Shown piece after piece: positions 33,909 through 44,000 of a stretch of DNA of 56,228 nucleotides. Position numbers and translations under genes: made by a program. Position 1 is the stretch's first letter. Each line of letters begins with the position of its first letter. The DNA is from an uncultured Saprospiraceae bacterium (GTDB taxonomy: Bacteria > Bacteroidota > Bacteroidia > Chitinophagales > Saprospiraceae), in NCBI GenBank assembly GCA_938008185.1, contig CALLLR010000002.1, positions 1 to 56,228 of the forward strand, written 5' to 3'. The notes under the pieces were generated by a model, which searched no databases, was not told where the DNA came from, and saw only the letters and a program-made list of their open reading frames with translations.

Positions 33909-33953
33909 TATGAATACTCAAACAGCCTTTTTGCCTTATTTCAAACAAATAAC

Positions 33954-34634
33954 ATGAACAATTCTTCACTTGCTCGTGGACTATTATTGTCCCTTTGTCT
34001 TTTGCTTTTATCCCATTTTACCATTAGTGCCCAGTTAAGAATTAATAGTGGTTACGATCTAAGCTATACCAACCTTAGTACTGCTAATAAAATTCTACAT
34101 AATTACAATGAGGCTAACCCCGATGCTCTGAGTCCTTTTGGCAGTTTTGGATTGAGCAATGGACTACTTTTTGGGCTTCGTTACGAACTGGATTTTTTGG
34201 GTGTAGAAGCAACCTGGGTGTATCGTTTTAACGATGAGAAAGTGACGCTCTCGGAAGTTGATGGCGTTACCAGTTCTACCAAACTATTTGGCAGGTTTCA
34301 AACTTTTTCTTTTGGAATGGATAATCAATTCGACTGGTTTTCTTACGGTGGATCTGTTGACTTTAATATTTCCAGTATAAAAGCAAGTCTGAATGAGGCG
34401 GACAATAAATCACTTTTTATGCGGGAGAATAACTATAGTGCTACCTTTTATCTCGGGTTTAATACGCCAAGATCCAATCAGATTAGATTATCACTACGTC
34501 CTTTCGTCAAAATACCGATTACCAGCGTTGATTATAATACTTTAGATATCAACTTGAACGAAGAAACTACCGTAAGTAATTCCCAAGGACGGCCGCTGAT
34601 ATTTGGGTTAAGAGTAATTTTTACGAATGGCTAA
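33954..34634 (+). CDS. Small predicted outer-membrane protein
   Basis: The 226-residue product is predicted from ATG 33954, directly followed by a good signal peptide (ARGLLLSLCLLLLSHFTISAQ). The longer frame from TTG 33906 overlaps the promoter box and is rejected. The mature part has amphipathic strands (LSNGLLFGLRYELDFLGVEATWVYRF, SATFYLGFNTP, QIRLSLRPFVKIPI) and ends LIFGLRVIFTNG, typical of an 8-10 strand beta-barrel. I do not recognise a functional family. It is convergent with a T9SS cargo gene, and a hairpin terminator lies between. Confidence 0.7.
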   Translation: MNNSSLARGLLLSLCLLLLSHFTISAQLRINSGYDLSYTNLSTANKILHNYNEANPDALSPFGSFGLSNGLLFGLRYELDFLGVEATWVYRFNDEKVTLSEVDGVTSSTKLFGRFQTFSFGMDNQFDWFSYGGSVDFNISSIKASLNEADNKSLFMRENNYSATFYLGFNTPRSNQIRLSLRPFVKIPITSVDYNTLDINLNEETTVSNSQGRPLIFGLRVIFTNG

Positions 34635-34643
34635 AAAAGAGAG

Positions 34644-34667
34644 GAAGGTAGCCGAGCGGCTATCTTC
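34644..34667. terminator. Terminator between convergent genes 33954 and 34704
   Basis: A 10-bp stem with one G-T wobble (GAAGGTAGCC with GGCTATCTTC) closes a GAGC loop. On the minus strand it is followed by a T-rich run (CTCTTTTTT), so it mainly serves the minus-strand gene. Confidence 0.6.
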
Positions 34668-34703
34668 ATTATTCACATATAGGGTTATCATTTTTTTCCT
34701 CTC

Positions 34704-35387
34704 CTAATAATTCACCATGATCATATTCTTGGTAATACTACCTTGCTTGGTGGTGATTTGATAATAAAATACACCTACCCCCGGCAGATCACTCCTATTT
34801 ATTTCTATGAATTGTTTTCCTTTCGGATAAACAAATTCTATTTTTTTAAATAAAATACCTTTACTATTCAGAATTGAGATACGCACTGGTCCAGAAATCG
34901 GCATTTCAAAACTAATCCTTGTCTGCTCAGAAAAAGGATTGGGATAATTGCCAGCAGAGAGATTATTCAATCCTTGTTCTTTTAAAGCAAGATCTGAAAC
35001 TACAACGTATGTACTTTTTCGCGCCCAGTTGCCCCCAAAATCCTCGACCCATAAATCAATTTTATGTTTGCCTAAATCTTTTGCTTTAAAAGTCATTTGG
35101 GCCATTGCATCTTCTTCAGGAGTAGTAGCTTCTGGACGATGCTTCTCTATTTTAAAACCTTTAATCCCAAGATTGTCACTACTCCCAAGATTAATTTCCC
35201 GAGCAGATATCGTTCTTACGCGATGGTTATCCGTAAAATTTATTGCCAGTCCATTGATACAATACACCTTGGGGGACACCTCATCAACGGTGTAACGAAT
35301 ATCCGCCGATACTTGTGCGTCTATCCTTAAAGAAAAAAGCAGAAAAAATACTCCTGAAAGTAAATACTTTGTTATTCTGTACTCCAT
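34704..35387 (-). CDS. Small T9SS type A sorting-domain protein
   Basis: The 227-residue product has a signal peptide (~1-24, YLLSGVFFLLFSLRIDAQ). Its Ig-like region has a KHKIDLWVEDFGGNWARKSTYVVV segment, as in cadherin/bacterial Ig-type domains. The C-terminal Por_Secre_tail (~148-227, NYPNPFSEQTRISFEMP, ILNSKGILF, GVFYYQITT) directs T9SS export. Mature function unknown. A -7 box TATCTTTG lies 46 bp upstream, and it follows the terminator of the 1701-residue gene. Confidence 0.8.
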   Translation of the reverse strand: MEYRITKYLLSGVFFLLFSLRIDAQVSADIRYTVDEVSPKVYCINGLAINFTDNHRVRTISAREINLGSSDNLGIKGFKIEKHRPEATTPEEDAMAQMTFKAKDLGKHKIDLWVEDFGGNWARKSTYVVVSDLALKEQGLNNLSAGNYPNPFSEQTRISFEMPISGPVRISILNSKGILFKKIEFVYPKGKQFIEINRSDLPGVGVFYYQITTKQGSITKNMIMVNY

Positions 35388-35432
35388 ATGTTTATCTTTA
35401 AAAATGGAGGGAGGCTTTCTATAGTTCTACTA

Positions 35433-35440
35433 CAAAGATA
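35433..35440 (-). promoter_or_regulatory. -7 box TATCTTTG for the 34704 gene
   Basis: On the minus strand this is a full TAnnTTTG match, predicting a leader of about 40 nt for the gene starting at 35387. Confidence 0.5.
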
Positions 35441-35513
35441 TAGGGATTCACCCCTCAATGATATACCTACTTATAGGTAAATATTATATTAGTTATTTTA
35501 AATTTTATTATTC

Positions 35514-35550
35514 AAAAAAAGTGGCTACCCTGCATTTACAGGATAGCCAC
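35514..35550 (-). terminator. Terminator of the 1701-residue adhesin gene
   Basis: A 12-bp stem with one mismatch (GTGGCTACCCTG with CAGGATAGCCAC, 35521-35550) is followed on the minus strand by seven T (35520-35514). It lies 47 bp past the stop. Confidence 0.88.
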
Positions 35551-35596
35551 TTACTATTTTACTATTTACCTTTCGGCAAATTTAGATTACTCGATA

Positions 35597-38500
35597 TTAC
35601 TTATTAATCAAGATCATCTTCTTGGTCGCCGTTTCGGTTGCTGTTTCTAACTGATAGTACAGAACGCCCGCAGCACTCAGTTCGTTACGCTCAATCAACT
35701 CTTCGTTATAACCTGCTGCGTAGTTACGAGTTACCTGCTTCAAGACTCGACCAGACACATCGTAGATCGTCAAGGTCGCATCCATTGCGGCTGGTAAGTT
35801 AAAACTAATCGTCGTTTCTGCTCCGAATGGATTTGGACGGTTCTGGTACAATGTAAATGCTTCCGCACCGATTGTTCCTTCTTCGCCAAAACGCAGACTT
35901 ACCGCTAGCTTATCACTCGTTTCACTGTATCCTTCCGCAGTGGTCAGATCAGAACCCAGGCGCAATGCTCCGCTCAACTTAACTGCTTCGGTAGCTTTTA
36001 CGATCAAGGTAAACAATACTTCGTCGTCCACTATCGTTAATCCGTTCTGCGAATTCCAACTCGTCGTTAAAATTCCTCTATCCAGATTAGTCATACCAAA
36101 GTTATCCGCAGTCAATCCGCGCAAAGCACCTGCCTGCACATCTACTAGTTCCAGACCAGCAAGATTCAGTGTATACTGGTAACCCTGGACAGCCGCAAAA
36201 TCACGCGCTTTGAAAGCTACTTCGTACTGCTCACCAGCACTTAAGTTTGCGTCATCCAACTGGAAGATCAAATCACCATCTGCGCTACGAGTATCGCCGG
36301 CGGCCAGATGATTAGGAGTAGCGCTGGCATTCAGGTCACCGATTTTAATCGCCACGAAATCTGCAATCTGACTCTGTGTGACTCCATTGAAGTTAGATAC
36401 TTCAGGGAACGTAGTCGCAAAAGGATTCGTCGGATCAGCAAATATATATTCGCTCTCCACAAATCTCCACGAAGTATTGTTGTCAATCGATTCGTCAATG
36501 TGCAAAATTAATCTACGCAGCGCAATCATATCTAAAGAGGTCACGCCTCCACTATTATTAACATCTGCAGCAATCAACTTGTAAGGGCTGTCTAAAGTTT
36601 CCACTTCTAATAAGTGACGACCCAATAAGACCAAATCGTACGTAGACACTCCATTAAGCGGATCGTCATCTCTTTCTGGTGTTAAAGTATAATTTTGATT
36701 CAATTCAACAGGGAACATAAAGTTACCATCTGTAGATAGTTGATTTAGGTTCGTAGCACTTGAGTTCTCCAATGACATCATCACATTATCGGTCATCTCA
36801 AGCTCTTCAGTCATTAGCGTACCACTGATAGTTGCAGTGACAGCACCAGGCATTACCCAGAATTTCTGCTCGGCTCTCGAAGTGTTTCCACAACCATCTG
36901 TTGCGGTCCATCTACGTCGGTAATCAAAACTCTCACCATTATCACAGCTATTTTCGTCACCGAAAACAAAGTCATCCTCAAAAGTAACCGTTACACCACT
37001 ACAGTCATCTTCTACGACTACATCACCAAACGTTGGCGGAAATTCATCACAGCTAATCATTTGATCGGTAGGAGGCACAAAAGTAAATACTGGTGGAGTA
37101 TTGTCTTTGTTTACCCAGATTGCGGTTTCTACCGTAGCGGTATTTCCACAACCATCCGTAGCCGTCCACACACGCTTGCGAGAGAATCCTTCGTCACATA
37201 ATTCACCGGATTCTGTTTCTACAAATGTCAAAGTAACATCACTACAATCATCTTCTACCGTTGGTGCGGTAAATTCAGGAACTTCATCACAATTAACATC
37301 CAGCGTTTCTGGTACGTTAGTAAATACTGGTGGTGTATCATCTTTATTAACCCAGATTGCAGTTTCTACCGTAGCGGTATTTCCACAATTATCCGTAGCC
37401 GTCCATACCCGCTTACGAGAAAATCCTTCATCACATAACTCGCCAGATTCTGTTTCTACAAATGTCAAAGTAATATCTCCACAATTATCCACTGCTGTAG
37501 GCGGTGTAAACTCAGGAATTTCATCACAATCGACATCTAAGGTTCCGGGTACATTCGTGAATACAGGTGCTTCGCTGTCATTGATAGTTAACGTAGCCGT
37601 TGCAGTCGTTACGTTACCACAAGCATCCGTTGCAGTGTAGGTTCGAGTAATTGTTTCGTTACAACCACTACCATTACTATCATCCACAAAAGTGATGTCG
37701 AAGCTGCTACAATTATCTGTTACTACTGGATCGTCAAAATTTCCATCACATTCAAAAACACCTCCAGGAACTGATACGAATACAGGACCGTCGTTGTCTT
37801 CCATTGTAATTGTTTGACTGATTACCGTAGTATTATCACAATCATCCGTTGCCGTCCAGGTACGCGTCATCACAACTTCAGCGTCACAATCTCCTGGGGT
37901 TGTAGAATCGGTCATTACTACCGTTACATCATCAGCACAATTGTCGGTAAAAGTAGGCATTCCAAATACCGGTGTTGCCTCACAGTCAATGGTCATATCC
38001 ATTGGAATATTACTTGCTACTGGAGCCTCTGTATCACCAGTAGACATAGTAGCCGAAGCAGTGCTGGTATTACCACAAGCATCCGTAGCCGTCCAAGTTC
38101 GCGTAACACTCATACCACAGGTACCAGCGTTACTAGTATCATCTACAAAAGTAATGGTTACCGCACCATTGCAATTATCCGTTGCTTCTGCCTCTCCGAA
38201 TTCCATTATGGTACCCATACATTCACCAGACATTCCAGCAGGAACAACTGTAAATACTGGAGCCACATCATCGTTTACGGTAATAGTCTGAGAAACAGAC
38301 GAAACATTACAACCATCGTCGAAGGTCCAGGTACGAACCATCACAAACTGATCATCACAAGCTCCTGGGGTAACCACTGGCGTTGGTCCGACGGTGATCG
38401 GTCCGACACAATTGTCTGTGGCAGTCAACATAACCGGAGCAGGAAGATCACTTGCACAGCTTACCGTTACGTCAGCAGGTGCTGCGGGTGCAACGGGTGC

Positions 38501-40702
38501 CTGTGTATCTACTTCAGAAATAGTCTGTTGTACCGTAGTAGAACCTCCGCAAGCATCGCTTACGGTAAAAGTTCGAGTTGTACTACTAACTGCTGGACAA
38601 CTAACCGGGCCACCATCTGTATCTTCAAAAGTAATCGTTATGGCACCACAGGCGTTACTAGCAACTGGAGTATCAAAAACTATAGGCATTCCACATTCAA
38701 CAGTTCTATTTGGCAGAGCTGCTACAATTGGGCCGTCAGGATTGGTTATTAGGAAATTAGCGACTACGGAGGAAGCATTTCCACATGGGTCCGTCACCGT
38801 AAAAGTTACGGGTGTTATTGCAACACCACCTTCACAAACAGTATTGGGAGTGGCTGGACTGGCAGAAAAAATTAAATCATTATTATCATTACCGTTAGCT
38901 ACGGAACATTCATCCGTAGCATCCAGTTGAGTTAGTCGATTCTGAACAAACGCATCAAACGCTGCTTGTACATCATCATTACATGCTGCTGTACCGGCGG
39001 CAAGGCTTCCCTGAATTGTTGGAGGTGTATTATCAACCACTGCTACGACGGCAGTACAAGATGTTGTACCACTACAAGTGGTAGCTCTGAAAGTTACAAC
39101 CTGGTAACGCTGTGTATTTGGAATTGCAAAAGGTCCAGCATTGTTACAATTTTGATTGATAAAGAAGTTTGGATTAAATGTATTGGTAATCGTAACCGCT
39201 TGTCCGACACAAGAAGTATTGACGGTAGCAAGCGCTGCGTAAGCATCAAATTTAGCTTGCAGTTCCGCGTCATCCTGTGGACATTCGATAATACAATATT
39301 GAGCTGGACAAACAAATTCAGGTCCATCGTTCTGCAATAAGCAGATACGGTCCTGCGTAGTAGTTCTGCCACAATCATCCGTTACCGTATATGTAGAACT
39401 GTACCGAGCACCGTTACACAAAGCTGATCCACTAATTAGCACTGGCTCGGAAGCTGTTACCGTAAATGGTCCACCACAACTAGTGGTTGCTTCTACCAGA
39501 TTAAAATTGGGAATTAGATTTACGATACAATCAACCGTATCCGTAGGAGGAAAAGCGGTAATCACCGGTCCGCCAGTTCCAGCTGGAGTACTATTATTAA
39601 TTGTCTGGGTAGCAGTAGCAATATTCCCGCAGTTATCTGTGGCGGTATACGTCACGATTGCCGAAGATCCAGGACATTCTGGCGATCCAACAAATGAAGT
39701 TACTGCTGCCGTTACCATTACATTGGGATCGGCACTGGTTACCATTGCATTAGCTGGATTAATATCTACATCTGCGATACAATTAGCAGAAACATCGGCA
39801 GGGGCAACAATCACCGGAGCTGCCTGTGGGCTGATGTTGATCTGCTGTGTACAAGTCATACTATTAGCAGGATCCGCTGCCTGAGAAACCGTAAAGGTTC
39901 TCATTAAATTACTTCCGGTACAGATATCACCAGTGACTGGACTATCTACCGAGGTGACCGTAAATCCTCCACAGGCGGCACTACCGGTAATGACTCCTCC
40001 CGCAGCCGTAAATTCTGCTTCACTAGCTGGAGCAGCCGGAATCGGGTCTCCTGCCATTATGGTAAGGTCAGCAGGACAGTCTATGGTAAATGTACAGACA
40101 CCAGCTACCGCTGGCGCGCTCACTAAAGCAGTCCAGCCACCCTGATCAACGGAACCATCAGAAGTAAACTCAACTGTTAAACATCCTGTGGCATCGGTTG
40201 AAGTAAATATGTTATTCACTGGAAGAAGCGGAAGGGCTACATTCGAACCATGTATATCGTTCGGTCCACCTTCTATTGAACCACCATCACTACCATCTCC
40301 GGCAAAACCACCAACACAAACTGGAAAGCCTTCTTCTCCACAACCAGTAAAGAGTTGGGTAGCTGCAGTGCTATTTCCATTATAAACATTTAAAAAATCC
40401 CAACAAACAGGGTTTGTTCTGGTTTCTATGTCTACCTCCAGAAATTCTATGGTTACGGGTTGCCCCATTACATCTGGACAAAGTACTGCTGAAGCATTTG
40501 AATTATTTAAATAGGCCCCGGATCCTGTGATATCACAACCTGGACCACCATTATCATAATAGTTGACAGCAGGGAGCCCAGAAACGATCGTAAAACTGGC
40601 ATCCGTATTAAAAGGATGGGTAATATCTTGACTATGCATTATTCCTGTAAACAGGAATAGGCAGCAAAGCGTAGAAAAGAATTTTGTAAAGTTGTTGCTC
40701 AT
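35597..40702 (-). CDS. 1701-residue HYR-repeat surface protein with CUB-like, dockerin-like and cohesin-like domains and T9SS tail
   Basis: A signal peptide (~1-24) is followed by a CUB-like domain (~25-205, GGPGCDITGSGAYLNN, CWDFLNVYNGNS). About a dozen HYR/Ig-like repeats of ~80 residues run from ~205 to 1284 (PVFTNVPETLDVNCDE, TRTWTATDACGNT pattern). Two near-identical copies with a 79-residue period lie at nt ~37100-37560. A dockerin-like pair of Ca-loops (~1342-1403, NGVSTYDLVLLGRHLL and ADVNNSGGVTSLDMIALRR) precedes a cohesin-like domain (~1474-1607). The end is a Por_Secre_tail (~1615-1701). The C-terminal half is paralogous to the 2181-residue protein next door. It is exported by T9SS; ligand unknown. 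Confidence 0.88.
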   Translation of the reverse strand: MSNNFTKFFSTLCCLFLFTGIMHSQDITHPFNTDASFTIVSGLPAVNYYDNGGPGCDITGSGAYLNNSNASAVLCPDVMGQPVTIEFLEVDIETRTNPVCWDFLNVYNGNSTAATQLFTGCGEEGFPVCVGGFAGDGSDGGSIEGGPNDIHGSNVALPLLPVNNIFTSTDATGCLTVEFTSDGSVDQGGWTALVSAPAVAGVCTFTIDCPADLTIMAGDPIPAAPASEAEFTAAGGVITGSAACGGFTVTSVDSPVTGDICTGSNLMRTFTVSQAADPANSMTCTQQINISPQAAPVIVAPADVSANCIADVDINPANAMVTSADPNVMVTAAVTSFVGSPECPGSSAIVTYTATDNCGNIATATQTINNSTPAGTGGPVITAFPPTDTVDCIVNLIPNFNLVEATTSCGGPFTVTASEPVLISGSALCNGARYSSTYTVTDDCGRTTTQDRICLLQNDGPEFVCPAQYCIIECPQDDAELQAKFDAYAALATVNTSCVGQAVTITNTFNPNFFINQNCNNAGPFAIPNTQRYQVVTFRATTCSGTTSCTAVVAVVDNTPPTIQGSLAAGTAACNDDVQAAFDAFVQNRLTQLDATDECSVANGNDNNDLIFSASPATPNTVCEGGVAITPVTFTVTDPCGNASSVVANFLITNPDGPIVAALPNRTVECGMPIVFDTPVASNACGAITITFEDTDGGPVSCPAVSSTTRTFTVSDACGGSTTVQQTISEVDTQAPVAPAAPADVTVSCASDLPAPVMLTATDNCVGPITVGPTPVVTPGACDDQFVMVRTWTFDDGCNVSSVSQTITVNDDVAPVFTVVPAGMSGECMGTIMEFGEAEATDNCNGAVTITFVDDTSNAGTCGMSVTRTWTATDACGNTSTASATMSTGDTEAPVASNIPMDMTIDCEATPVFGMPTFTDNCADDVTVVMTDSTTPGDCDAEVVMTRTWTATDDCDNTTVISQTITMEDNDGPVFVSVPGGVFECDGNFDDPVVTDNCSSFDITFVDDSNGSGCNETITRTYTATDACGNVTTATATLTINDSEAPVFTNVPGTLDVDCDEIPEFTPPTAVDNCGDITLTFVETESGELCDEGFSRKRVWTATDNCGNTATVETAIWVNKDDTPPVFTNVPETLDVNCDEVPEFTAPTVEDDCSDVTLTFVETESGELCDEGFSRKRVWTATDGCGNTATVETAIWVNKDNTPPVFTFVPPTDQMISCDEFPPTFGDVVVEDDCSGVTVTFEDDFVFGDENSCDNGESFDYRRRWTATDGCGNTSRAEQKFWVMPGAVTATISGTLMTEELEMTDNVMMSLENSSATNLNQLSTDGNFMFPVELNQNYTLTPERDDDPLNGVSTYDLVLLGRHLLEVETLDSPYKLIAADVNNSGGVTSLDMIALRRLILHIDESIDNNTSWRFVESEYIFADPTNPFATTFPEVSNFNGVTQSQIADFVAIKIGDLNASATPNHLAAGDTRSADGDLIFQLDDANLSAGEQYEVAFKARDFAAVQGYQYTLNLAGLELVDVQAGALRGLTADNFGMTNLDRGILTTSWNSQNGLTIVDDEVLFTLIVKATEAVKLSGALRLGSDLTTAEGYSETSDKLAVSLRFGEEGTIGAEAFTLYQNRPNPFGAETTISFNLPAAMDATLTIYDVSGRVLKQVTRNYAAGYNEELIERNELSAAGVLYYQLETATETATKKMILINK

Positions 40703-40970
40703 TTTTAGTAAGATTTGGTGTAAGAGGCGTAAAGGCCAAGTACTTGTGATTTATATATGTAACTGAATTATAAGATTTAATATACGCGTACACAACAGAT
40801 TATCCATTACATAGTAATAGGAAACCTACTTTGATCTTCTCAAAATAATTCTTAAAAAAGAACTAACTGTTATATACTTAGGTGATTGGGATTCCAGAAT
40901 TCTTGTGCTATTTGGGAAAAGAAAACCGTCATCAAAAGACTTTTTGAAGCAAAATACTTCATAAAAGTAC

Positions 40971-41017
40971 AAAAAAAATAACAATAGCGCTAATTTTTTA
41001 GAAAAATTAGCGCTATT
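40971..41017 (-). terminator. Terminator of the 2181-residue adhesin gene
   Basis: A perfect 16-bp stem (40983-40998 with 41002-41017) around a 3-nt loop is followed on the minus strand by a T run at 40978-40971. The rest of the 40703-41044 gap shows no gene and no matching -7 box. Confidence 0.9.
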
Positions 41018-41044
41018 TAAATATTAAAAAAATATTCTACCGAA

Positions 41045-44000
41045 CTAATCTATTAAAATCATTTTTTTAATACTAGAATATTTTTCAAAGTCAAGCTTAT
41101 AAAACAAGACTCCAGTATTGTTTAAATCTTCTTTTTGTATTTCAAATTCTTGATAACCTTGGCCAAAAGTTGCCTTGGTATGATAAAGTCTTTTACCAGT
41201 TACATCAAAAACTGTGAGTTTAACGGTTCCAGACGCTGGTTGTTCAAATCCAATAGTAGTGCTGGTTGAAAATGGATTGGGTACATTTTGGTAAACCTTA
41301 TAGGCACCTTTTACCTTAAAAGTCAAGCCAGGAGTTAATATTTCAGAACCCGTGTACATTTCCGCAGGGGTTTTAAATGAATTAATAGAGAATAATTTAT
41401 TTAAACCTATATTTTTCTTTGGGATAAATTTTATTGCAAATATTGTATCACCTTTAAGAACGGTTTCTGGATACGGCTGGTGCCAACTAGTCGTTAACCA
41501 ACCCTGATCCAACGCCTGGGTACCAAAGCTTTCAATATTCATCCCTTTTAAAGCTCCCGCGACAACAGCAGAAACTTCAACTAGATCCGGGTCAAATGTT
41601 AAAGTGTACTGAAACCCATTGACCACTCCATCCTGATGAGCGGTAACTGGTATTAAGTATTCTTGTCCACGATACATCAATTCATCCGGCATTTCCAGTA
41701 ACCAGAGGGGGCGATCCTCCCGAACATCTCCTTCCAATAATGCATTGGCTACCGCTGATTGATTAAGATCTCCCGTTTTAATTGCAACAAAGTCTTTTGT
41801 AAGATCATTACTCAAACCATTAATATTGTGTGATTCCGGAAAGGTTGTTAAAAATGGATTATCAGAATTTGGGAATAAATAATCTGCATCAATAAATCTC
41901 CAGGATTCATTATTCGGAAATTCTGTATCAATGACCAAAATCATTCTACGAAGTGCAATCATATCCAAAGTACTTACCGAACCAGAATTGTTGACATCGG
42001 CAGCGATCAGTTGATAAGGCGAATCCAGGGTATTTATTTCTAACAAATGTTGCCCTAACAATACCAGATCGTAGGTACTAATTCCATTTAAAGGATGATC
42101 ATTTCTAGTCGGTAATATTTCGTAATTATTTTGAACGGGCAATTCAAAATTGTATGTTCCTTGTTCGGTTGTTATCTGCTCATCCATCATTCCATTATTT
42201 AAATATACGGCTAAATGAATATCAGATACCAATTCGTTTTCTTCTGTAAATATGGTTCCTGCGACGTTGGCCCGTCCTGGAATTATGGTAATCTCCTGGC
42301 TCGCCGTAGCAGTATTTCCCGCAGCATCCGTGGCCGTCCAGGTTCTTCGCAAAATAGCTGTTTCCTGATTATCACAACTAGAAACATCTCCAATAACATA
42401 AACATCTTCAAAGGTGATTATTGCCGAACTACAGTTTTCGAATAATATTACATTTCCAAAAATAGCAGATAAATCGTTACAAGAAATTATCTCATCAGCC
42501 GGCACTTGCGCAAATGCCGGGCCGCCTTCGCTTTCTACGATAAAAGAAACTGTAATTACACTACTATTTCCACAGGCATCACTAGCCGTAAAAGTTACAG
42601 GCGTAACACTAGGACTTCCGTTATTAATCGTCGGCGCTTCCGGACTGTAGGTTAATTCTACCGCACCATCGAATCCACAAGCATCATTTGCGTCCAATCG
42701 AGTGATCTGATGGTTCACCCAATTATCATAAGTGGCCTGTACGTCGCTTCCACAATCCGCAAAACCTGTTACGGGTGTCCCATTAAATTCAGGGGCTGTA
42801 TTATCTACTACTACCACTATTGCGGTACAAGTCGTAGAACGGTTACAGCCATCCGTAGCAGTAAAAGTTACGACCTGATACTCTAAGGCGCCTGGATACG
42901 CAATGCTACTCCCCGTTCCACAATTATTATTAATAAAATTATTTTCTGCAAAATCATTGGTAATGGTTACGGTACTGGCGGAACAAGAGGTGCTCACTGT
43001 CGCAAAATCAGCGTATTCATCAAATGTATTTTGCATCAAATTTGGATCGTCTAAACAATCAATCACACAGATGGAAGGTGGACAAACAAACTCTGGGCCT
43101 TCGTTTTCCAAGGTGTAAATCTGTACAACCGAATCCGTGTGACAACCATCCGTCCAGGAATAAACCGCTTCGTAAGTACTACCAGAACATCCTGCTGCAC
43201 CAAAGGGTCCATTCAGCACACTACTTATTTGTAATGGGCCATCACAAGAAGAACTTACACTCACCAAGTGAGGATATAAAACAATATCTAATTCACAGGC
43301 CACAGTATAATCAGGTGGCGAAGTTAAAAGTACCGGTGGACTCGTTACCACTTGATAAGATTGGGTGAAAACCGTTGCATTATCACAGTCATCTACAAAA
43401 TTGTAGGTATAAATTCTGGTAAACTCATTTGCACAGGTTTGATCAATTGTCGTTATTTCTGGCATCAGAGTAATTGGTCCCGTACACTCGTCCGTTGCCG
43501 TTAAGGCTACCGGAGCGGGTATTTCCTGCGGACAATCAACTACCTCCATTGTGGAAAGCATATCGAACACAGGAGCGTCATTATCAACAATACTGATCAT
43601 TTGTTCACAGATTGTCATATTATTACTATTATCGGTAGCCATCCATGTTCTAATAATTTGCCCAGTCCCACTACACCCTGTAAAATCTGAATCATCCACA
43701 AAACTAATCATCGGACTTGGGTCACAATTATCGGTAGCTGTTGCCATCCCCAGACTGGAAATACTCTGATCATCAACACAATTAATCGTAATGTCAGATG
43801 GGCAATTCATAACGGGAGCTACTACATCAATCCCTTCCATGATCTCAATGGTTAAAGTTGTGCTACAAGAAGTAGTCGCATTCATAACCGTCACCATATA
43901 TTCTCCGGCAGATAAATTATTTTGATCTTCGCTATCAGTGATTAAACCACTACCATCAACCGTTACCCAATTAAAATTAAAGATACCATTATCCGTTACT

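Noticed and set aside
33906-33953. Longer N-terminus (TTG start) for the small outer-membrane protein
   Set aside because: The TTG lies inside the promoter -7 box, and the signal peptide begins properly at ATG 33954.
37101-37640. Plus-strand ORF of 179 codons in the same adhesin
   Set aside because: Its internal repetition mirrors the 79-codon repeat of the minus-strand protein. No signal, motif or promoter.
37814-38752. Long plus-strand ORF (312 codons) opposite the 1701-residue adhesin
   Set aside because: It is antisense to repeated HYR-like coding sequence, has a Cys/Ser/Arg/Thr-biased composition, no start context, and other frames in the same repeats are also open. It is a shadow of the real gene.
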